A DNA stretch of 64,000 bases from Arbacia lixula (lineage: Eukaryota; Echinodermata; Echinoidea; Arbacioida; Arbaciidae). This document shows positions 56,670 through 64,000 of this stretch, piece after piece. Positions within the stretch are counted from its first letter, which is position 1, and every line of letters starts with the position of its first letter. Where the stretch lies: assembly GCA_963669155.1 (NCBI GenBank), contig OZ022583.1, forward strand, positions 18,159,694 through 18,223,693, read 5' to 3'. A program made the position numbers and the translations under genes. Under the pieces are notes generated by a model. The model searched no databases. It saw nothing but the letters and a program-made list of their open reading frames with translations, and had not been told where the DNA came from.

Positions 56670-58440
56670 TCTTCAGGCCAGATGGGTGGCACATCTTGCC
56701 GCAGTTGAGTGCAATGATAAACTGTAGCTATACAGTCATTTGATCACATTTAGTACACCGTCAATAATCTAAACATTCAACATTTATTTTTTTAGATATG
56801 GCAGCAGGGTCATAGAGAATGATTACCTATAATGAAATACTGGAAATCATGTACAATGTACATAAAAGAACCACTGACTCAAAATGCCAATAAGTGCTGG
56901 CCCAATATAGACGCATACTGCTGCAGAATGGTGATAATAAACAAACAATGATTAGATTTTCAATATCGCTCATTATTGATTACATGTATGCAGATTATTC
57001 CAAGATGTATGTGTCTCTCTTCTCAGCCTCTATTTGCCTCTGTCCTCTTTGTCCCTCTACTTTCTCCATCTCCCTCCTCCCCCTCTCTCTTCTCTTTACT
57101 CTCTGCCTTCATGCCACTCTGTCTGTCTTTCTTTCTTTCTTTCTCTCTCTCTCTCTCCACCTCCCTCCTCTCTCTGCCTCTGTCCTCTTTTCTCTCTAGT
57201 CCTCTCTCTATCTCTCCATCTCCCTCCTTGTCTCTTCTCTCTTTCTCTTTCTCTCTCTCCCTGCTCTCCTCTTCTCTCCCTCTCTGCCTCTGTCTGCCTA
57301 TGTCTTTGCAAAAGTCACAAGGGTAATTGTTTATGCCGTTTTAACTGTACATTTCAGCATTTCTTGTTCGATTTTTGAAGTGCATTCACTCAACCATGAC
57401 ACGAAAATTACTTCTTATGTTTACATAACAAGTCATGTACATGTTTGTCAAAATATTCAGAGTTGCATTGTTTCACGAAAATAAAGGTTTTTTTTAAGTT
57501 TCAAACTCAAGAGGGATGAGTATTGTTAAAAGATGCCCTCTCAACCAGAACAATGGGTTAAGTGTCGGGATACAGGTGTTCGTGCATCGAGAGAATTTCT
57601 TCAGGCCAGATGGGTACAATTATTTGATCACCTTTAGAACACCGTCAGTAATCCAAACACTCAACATTTATTTTTACATTATATGGCAGCAGAGTCACAG
57701 AGAATGATTACCCATCATGTACAATGTACATAAAAGAACCAATGACTCAAAATGCAAAGAAGTGCTGGCCCAATATAGACGCATACTGCTGCAGAATGGT
57801 GATAATAAACAAACAATGATTAGATTTTCAATATCGCTCATTATTAATTACATGTATGCAGATTATCCCAAGATGTATGTGTCTCTCTTCTCCGCCTCTC
57901 TTTGCCTCTGTCCTCTTTTCCCTCTCCTCCCTCCATCTCCCTCCCCCTCCCCTCTCTCTTCTCTTTACTTTCTGCCTATGTGTCACTCTCCCTCTGTCGT
58001 CTTTTCTCTCTGCTCTTTCCATCTTCCTCCTCCATTCTCTCCTCTCTGCATCTCTCTACCTCTGTCCTCTTTTCTCTCTACTCCTCTCTCTATCTCTCCA
58101 TCTCCCTCCTTCTCTCTTTCTCTCTTCTTTCCTCTCCTCTCTCCTCTCTGCCTCTTTCTGCCTGTCCTTTTTTTTTTCGCTCTACTCCTCTCTCTATCTC
58201 TCTTCATCTCTCTCCATCTCTTTCCTTCTCCCTTCCCTCTCGTCTCTCTCCACTCTGCTTTTTTCTGCCTCTGTCCTTTTTTTCTCTCTCTCCACTGCAC
58301 ATTTCCCTCAGGCTCCCTCCCTCCTAGCTCCTCTTTCCTCTCTCTCTCTTCTCTTCTATCCTCTCCTCTCTCAGCTCTGTCTCCATCTGTCTCCATCTCC
58401 CTCTATCTCCCCATCCCTTCTCTCTATGCTATACTATTAC
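56670..58440. repeat. Tandem segmental duplication ending in pyrimidine tracts
   Basis: The unit from about 56675 to 57330 recurs from about 57600 to 58440. Shared landmarks are TTCAGGCCAGATGGGT, ATTTGATCAC, GGCCCAATATAGACGCATAC and GATGTATGTGTCTCTCTTCT. Each copy ends in a tract of CTCT/CCTC repeats (about 300 and 550 bp). The frames of up to 293 codons running through the tracts are low-complexity artefacts. Confidence 0.75.
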
Positions 58441-58804
58441 AATGTATGAAAGAAAAAAAATCAACTAGGGCCTATGACATTCTTAATCGCCTCCATAAGA
58501 GAGCGGCATATTTATATGAATCTAAATTGACATGGAAAACTCCCTTCACTCCAGTTTTCTTACAGCTGCTTCGGCCAAAGTTATACACACCCTTTTAATC
58601 GAGTAATGTACAATATTCAAACTTATTCATGATCTGAATTCCCTACCTAAAAATAAAACAAATCATGACCACCCCCCCCCTCCCCACTTTCAGAGACTGA
58701 ACATCATGACTAGTACCCCCCCCCCCCACATTTCTCTGCCTAAACTAAGCGGGGGCTGTTATACTCTGAAATGGACGTAATGCACTTTTCAGGGGCATAC
58801 AGAG
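58441..58804. other. Non-coding spacer with C-runs
   Basis: Two C-runs near 58671-58684 and 58718-58728. Probably includes the 3'UTR of the minus-strand gene that ends at 58805. Confidence 0.4.
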
Positions 58805-61800
58805 TTAAACGTGGTGTAACCGGGCTGCTAGACGTCTACAGTGCATGTCTATTGCAGTAGCGATTTCGCGATAGCATTTGCCTCGCTCGCTCTCCGTAAC
58901 CCCGTAGATGTGATATGTGCTTGCAACAACTTCACTTAAGATTTTTTCTGGAATTTTCACTACTTCTGTCCTGCCAGAGTGCTTGACAGCGCGCCCGCTG
59001 CAGTTAGCCTTCGATAATTGTGTTGGTGTCAGTTTAGTTGAGATTAGATTCTTTGCAAAATTTGCTCTGGAGCAGGATTTTGCCTTCATTATCAACAGTT
59101 CCTCCTCTGGCAGTGTAGAAGTAGCGTCAGTGTTTGTAGTCTTTTGGGTAGGAGTGGGTTTTGACACATTTTGTGCTAGGGTTATGGCGACGTCGACTTT
59201 GTCCTCTATTACCTGAAGTTTTTTCCATATTCTGTCCAGCGTGATCTCCACCCTCTCATCCATCTCCACACTCTCATCCTCCCTCTCATCCATTTTTTCC
59301 ACACTTTCACACCCACTCAGCCACTCGTTCACACTCTCACCCACACTCACACTCTCAACCACACTATCATCTATCTTCTCCACACTCTCACCCACACTCA
59401 CTCTCTCAGCCACCCTCTCATCCATCTCCACACTCTCATCCTCCCTCTCATCCATTTTTTCCACACTTTCACACCCACTCAGCCACTCGTTCACACTCTC
59501 ACCCACACTCACACTCTCAACCACACTATCATCTATCTTCTCCACACTCTCACCCACACTCACTCTCTCAGCCACCCTCTCATCCATCTCCACACTCTCA
59601 TCCTCCCTCTCATCCATTTTTTCCACACTTTCACACCCACTCAGCCACTCGTTCACACTCTCACCCACACTCACTCTCTCAACCACACTCTCATCTATCT
59701 TCTCCACACTCTCACCCACACTCACACTCTCAACCACATTCTCATCTATCTTCTCCACACTCTCACCCACACTCACACTCTCAACCACACTCTCATCTAT
59801 CTTCTCCACACTCTCACCCACACTCACACTCTCAGCCACCCTCTCATCCATCTTCTCCAAACTCTCACCCTCACTCACTCTCTCAGCCACACTCTCATCC
59901 ATCTCCTCCACACTCTCACCCACACTCACACTCACACTCTCAACCACACTCTCATCTATCTTCTCCACACTCTCACCCACACTCACACTCTCAACCACAC
60001 TCTCATCTATCTTCTCCACACTCTCACCCACACTCACACTCTCAACCACACTCTCACTCTCACCCACACTCACACTCTCAGCCACACTCTTACCCACACT
60101 CACACTCTCACCCACACTCACACTCTCAACCACACTTTCATCTATCTTCTCCACACTCTCACCCACACTCACACTCTCACCCACACTCACACTCTCAACC
60201 ACACTTTCATCTATCTTCTCCAAACTCTCACCCACACTCACTCTCTCAGCCACACTCTCATCTATCTTCTCCACACTCTCACCCACACTCACACTCACAC
60301 TCTCAACCACCCTCTCATCCATCTTCTCCACACTCTCACCCACACTCACACTCTCACCCACACCCACTCTCTCAGCCACCCTCTCATCCATCTCCACACT
60401 CTCACCCACACTCACACTCTCAGCCACCCTCTCATCCATCTTCTCCAGCTGCACACTCTCACCCACACTCACACTCACACTCTCAACCACCCTCTCATCC
60501 ATCTCCACACTCTCACCCACACTCTCACCCACACTCACACTCTCAATCACACTCTCATCTATCTTCTCCACACTCTCACCCACACTCACACTCTCAACCA
60601 CACTCTCATCTATCTTCTCCACACTCTCACCCACACTCACACTCACACTCTCAACCACACTCTCATCTATCTTCTCCACACTCTCACCCACACTCACTCT
60701 CTCAATCACACTCTCATCTATCTTCTCCACACTCTCACCCACCCTCACACTCTCACCCACACTTACACTCTCAGCCACCCTCTCATCTATCTTCTCCACA
60801 CTCTCACCCACACTCACACTCTCAGCCACACTCTCATCTATCTTCTCCACACTCTCAGCCACCCTCTCATCCATCTCCACACTCTCACCCACACTCACAC
60901 TCACACTCTCAACCACCCTCTCATCAATCTTCTCCACACTCTCACCCACACTTACACTCTGAGCCACCCCTTCTCTTTTCCCACCCACCCCTGCCCCGTG
61001 CACCCACCCTCCAATGACTCCTTCTGAGGATGCGTACCCTCCGGTTCTGGATAGGACCTTCGCCTAATTAAAAGATGAGTCACAGAACAAATATTATTAT
61101 AAGTAAAACAATTATTCGTTCATTTGAGGTTTATCTTATTATTAGACCATAACACTACAGAAAAAAATTGTAGATCATACACATCTTGCGAGTAATGTCG
61201 AGTAAGACAATCATAGCAATTATTTTTTTTCAATGACAACACATGCAACATTCTGCCCCTAGACTAGTAACTCGCAAAAGTAATTTCAAACATATTGGGC
61301 CTGTCTTAAATGGCCCCAACTGGCTACCATTCAGATCGACGATTAAACACATAAACTTCGTTTATGGCAGGGCTAAAACACGGCTGAACCCCCCCCCCCC
61401 CCCCCCCTCCCCATTTTTTGTCAAGAATGTATCAAAGTACATGTATCAGGCGAAATCTCAAATGAAATTGAAAAAAAATCTCACTCAATTTTTCGCCCAG
61501 TCCCTATTGTATGGGATAGGGGCATTTCTGGAAGCAACACCAATATTTTTTATTTTGCTCCAAACCAAACATACAAGTAACGTTATGCTTCTCCTTACGA
61601 AGGTTGTAGTACAGTAATGTCGGCTGTTAATAACCAATTTAAATCTCACATTACAGAGAGTTATTGCCCATTTTGTCGATGCATTGATTCATTATCAACC
61701 CGTGCTCCCGTTGATTTAGTCGGCGCATTGATTCTTTATGTAACGAAGATTGGGTCTTCTTAGAAAAGGCTACAATACTAATGAAACAAAGATGTCGTCG

Positions 61801-62238
61801 ATACAGTCGACGTCAGCACGATCTTTTTCGTTTGATTCATTATCGTCGGCTCTCCCGTTTGATAAAGAATTGATGCGTCTTTTAAATACGACAGAAATTC
61901 ACGCTAGCTTTGAACTCATTAATGCAATCCAAAACGATGCAGAACAAACTTTAAAAGTTAACTGGAATGTGACAAGAGTTTTGAAAATATTGAAAAAATA
62001 ATGGGTTATTTTTGGATTTTCCATTGTGAACGCGGCCCAAAACTCAGATTCAAGTTTTAATGGCCGTATCAAGTAGTAAACTGGACAAAAAACATTCGAG
62101 ACGGATGCTTTCTTATCCCACAGGAGTGTCATTAGGTTTTATTGTACCGCTACGGCAGTCCACAACATTTTTTTTTCTTACCATTCCTTTGTCAACTTTC
62201 TTCTTCTTTTTCTTCTTCTTTTCCAGTCTTCCATCCAT
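58805..62238 (-). CDS. Repeat-rich protein with C-terminal BEN-like domain, 2 exons, 771 aa predicted
   Basis: Minus-strand exons 62238-62182 and 61063-58805, joined in phase 0 (donor GTAAGA, acceptor TTAATTAG), stop TAA. Exon 1 gives MDGRLE, eight Lys, then VDKGM, a likely nuclear localisation signal. Residues of about 55-625 are tandem repeats of VSVGESVEKIDESVVES and variants, acidic and probably helical. A short coiled-coil-like stretch follows (IWKKLQVIEDKVDVAITLAQ). The last 90 residues fit a BEN domain: NLISTKLTPTQLSKANCSG, then KIPEKILSEVV, and AIDMHCRRLAARL at the end. BEN domains are known to bind DNA or mediate protein contacts in chromatin and transcription. The start exon is the weakest part, since upstream exons may exist. 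Confidence 0.65.
59250..60960 (-). repeat. Minisatellite-like coding repeat (51-bp and 162-bp units)
   Basis: The basic unit is about 51 bp (17 residues) with 18-bp (six-residue) VSVGES insertions. A higher-order 162-bp unit including WLSGCESVEKMDERED is repeated three times near 59270-59690. Units differ by substitutions while every length change is a multiple of three, so the frame is kept. The plus strand is also open for 573 codons across the array, by codon-pattern symmetry. Confidence 0.85.
61064..62181 (-). other. Presumed intron of the BEN-like gene
   Basis: Non-coding on the minus strand. A C-run lies at about 61389-61407. A plus-strand frame at about 61792-62001 (starting MSSIQSTSARSFSF, 69 codons from its ATG) has reasonable codon variety but no recognisable domain. 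It may be a fragment of a mobile-element protein or chance. Confidence 0.35.
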
Positions 62239-62451
62239 CTTTTGTGTTGAAGTGAAAAAAGATAAATAAAAACACATGTTATTATGATCACTAACACCTT
62301 CGTAATACTACACAGGAATCCACTACGTATGTTGATGAGGTACTGATTCGCAATGTCTCCCGAAATACTTGCGGCCTCTTAGACCAATATACTAGAAAGC
62401 TTGGATTAGTGATATCATGATTACTACACAAAACGATTTCACACGACTTCA

Positions 62452-62522
62452 TTTGGGGGGGGGGGGGGGGGGGTGGTAGAGGGGATGGAGGGAGCACAGG
62501 GACGACCCCCCCCCCCCCCCAC
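62452..62522. repeat. G-run and C-run pair
   Basis: A run of about 18 G (ending near 62473) is followed about 30 bp later by a run of about 15 C. The pair could form a hairpin or quadruplex and is a likely site of assembly error. Confidence 0.85.
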
Positions 62523-64000
62523 CACGTACCGCTATGCATCAGATGGGCTTATTTTAACTGTAGCGACGACTGGAGTAGAGACAACGTACCAAAGAGCACC
62601 TTGGCTGCACACACGGTCATCACGGTACTCTCACGAGACTCATATGCCGCTAGTATCTCCTTTCCCTCATGTACATGAACCACGATCTGTGTTGAATTTT
62701 CTCCCCCAAGGGACATTGTGTGATGTGCGCAAATAGCTTGGTCTTTGGGGAAGGGTGAAAGTAGGTAGAAATGCACATGCTTGGTAGATAGCAATGACAA
62801 ATTTGAGTGGCAGCCCTGTTGTCACACCACTCGTTGATCCACGTCTATGTTGGAGCCCTTAAATATCCCGTAACGTGGTTACTTACCGTTCTCACCACAT
62901 TCTGCTTTTGAGCCCACTTTCCACGTCCCTCTGTAGGCCTATTGATCTTTTCCTGTACATGTATTTTGAAGAAATTTAAAAAAAAATGGTATTAAATTGT
63001 ACGTTCTTATTTAAGAGAGGGAATATAAAAATGAGGAAAAGGAGATGTATAAAACAGTTAAAATGAGATATCTACTTCAATGAGACATATGCACAATTTC
63101 TCTCCAAACACTAAAGCGTCCCTGATGATCTGGAGTGATGGTCTAACTTTAATACTAACCAGAATAACATATGCTACATTCCTTTTAAAAAAAATGACAC
63201 TTTTGATTGATAATGCAATGTCATCATGTGTATGTATGATTGTTACCATTAATTTACAATTGCGAGTAAGTGCACTTTCTTGATCATAATTCTCTCTTTA
63301 AGTATCAGCTACATCCTGCCATATCATACAGAGTGTGAATATCTCTTGCGTTAAAAAGTGAAAAAGTATATGTACATATATATATATATGCAACTTAGAA
63401 TTATGTAGATCTATGAAGTGATATTACACAATATAGAGATAGTTTTAATGGTTATGCATACTTTATTTCAAATGAAGATAGGGACCCTTGTGTCGAACGT
63501 ACATGAACGTACAACCACTGTGTTACACACGTGATACGCACGATTTCGGTTTCATAGCATGCGTGCAACTTAGGGTAGTCTTTGTTTCTGCATTAGAATG
63601 TCAGTGAGATCTTATTTAGAACTACCGTTAGTATTAATGATGCCTAACCGTTTCTCAAGCAATATGCTACGTCAGATATCAGTGATATCTCATGTATCGA
63701 TACTGGATCGGGATTTTCAGAAAATTTGATAGCCTTTCTCAAGAAAATCCGCAACAATTGAAAAGATATCAGGATGAAATATTGACCATTGTGTGAAACA
63801 TTTTTTTCTGATTTTAAAAACAGAATATATCAATATTACAGAATGTCATATCAAATAACATTAAAGGGGATACATGTTTGTTCGTCTGGGATGGGGGGGG
63901 GGGGGAAGAGGGGGAGGGTGGCGGAGGGGGGAGGGGGGAGAGACACTGATCTATATTGGCCACGATCGATACAGGTGACATAAATTGGGTAGGAACATTT
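62523..64000. other. Non-coding DNA at the right edge
   Basis: No supported exon. A minus-strand stretch at about 62595-62739 is open with possible splice signals but encodes nothing recognisable and is out of phase with the BEN-like gene's first exon. A G-rich tract lies at about 63889-63942. Confidence 0.35.

Noticed and set aside
57034..58598. ORFs of 114-293 codons in the CT-rich tracts
   Set aside because: Low-complexity Ser/Leu/Pro translations of pyrimidine repeats. Several overlapping frames are equally open.
59241..60962. 573-codon plus-strand ORF of TLSSIFSTLSPTLTL repeats
   Set aside because: It is the complement of the acidic repeat array. Only the minus frame continues into non-repetitive sequence with a recognisable domain.
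62595..62739. An additional upstream exon of the BEN-like gene
   Set aside because: The frame is open with possible splice signals, but its end phase (1) does not match the phase-0 start exon and the encoded sequence is unrecognisable.
1..64000. tRNA, rRNA or snRNA genes
   Set aside because: I saw no cloverleaf-like A-box and B-box pair or conserved rRNA/snRNA segment by eye. A covariance-model scan would be needed to exclude small ones.

Overview
The window reads as nuclear DNA of a multicellular animal. Genes are split by GT-AG introns, UTRs and introns are AT-rich, simple repeats are abundant (GA, GGA, CT, AATC and TA runs), TACATGTA-like words recur, and DNA-transposon debris and non-LTR retrotransposons are dense. 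This style is familiar from marine invertebrates. An echinoderm is my best guess, held loosely, because nothing here fixes the species. There are no bacterial operons, no CRISPR array, and I recognise no rRNA or tRNA.

Layout. 1-8 kb: no coding sequence I can support, possible 3'UTR-like DNA up to about 2.4 kb, GC-rich patches, purine-rich simple repeats and one TTAA-flanked inverted-repeat element. 8.1-26.1 kb (+): one large gene reconstructed from a 5'UTR exon and seven coding exons. It encodes a predicted 2063-residue nuclear protein with a long Pro/His/Gln-rich N-terminus, a Cys4 module and about 33 zinc-finger modules. Its introns carry several inverted-repeat elements, degenerate copies of exon 6, and a 1.6 kb element with 157-bp tandem repeats. 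26.1-34.7 kb: 3'UTR and intergenic DNA. 34.7-53.8 kb (-): four phase-compatible exons of a second zinc-binding gene, incomplete at both ends, whose modules resemble the unusual ones in the first gene. One of its introns is about 15.5 kb long and contains LINE remnants, a broken coiled-coil repeat gene (+) and a complete four-exon PIF/Harbinger-type (HARBI1-like) gene (-). 54-58.8 kb: inverted-repeat elements and a tandem duplication ending in pyrimidine tracts. 58.8-62.2 kb (-): a two-exon gene for a repeat-rich protein ending in a likely BEN domain. 62.2-64 kb: nothing convincing.

What ties it together. The two zinc-finger genes point toward each other and share two uncommon modules: a Cys4 knuckle, C-x2-C-x18-21-C-x2-C, and a short finger, C-x2-C-x12-H-x1-C. 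Their coding exons are joined in the same phase, and all internal exons are a multiple of three long. That suggests a shared origin and an exon-modular way of growing. The rest is largely transposon-derived, including a transposase-like gene whose frame is intact but whose third catalytic acidic residue appears to be Gln.

All gene models were built by eye from splice signals, phase and coding potential. Transcript data would settle them.
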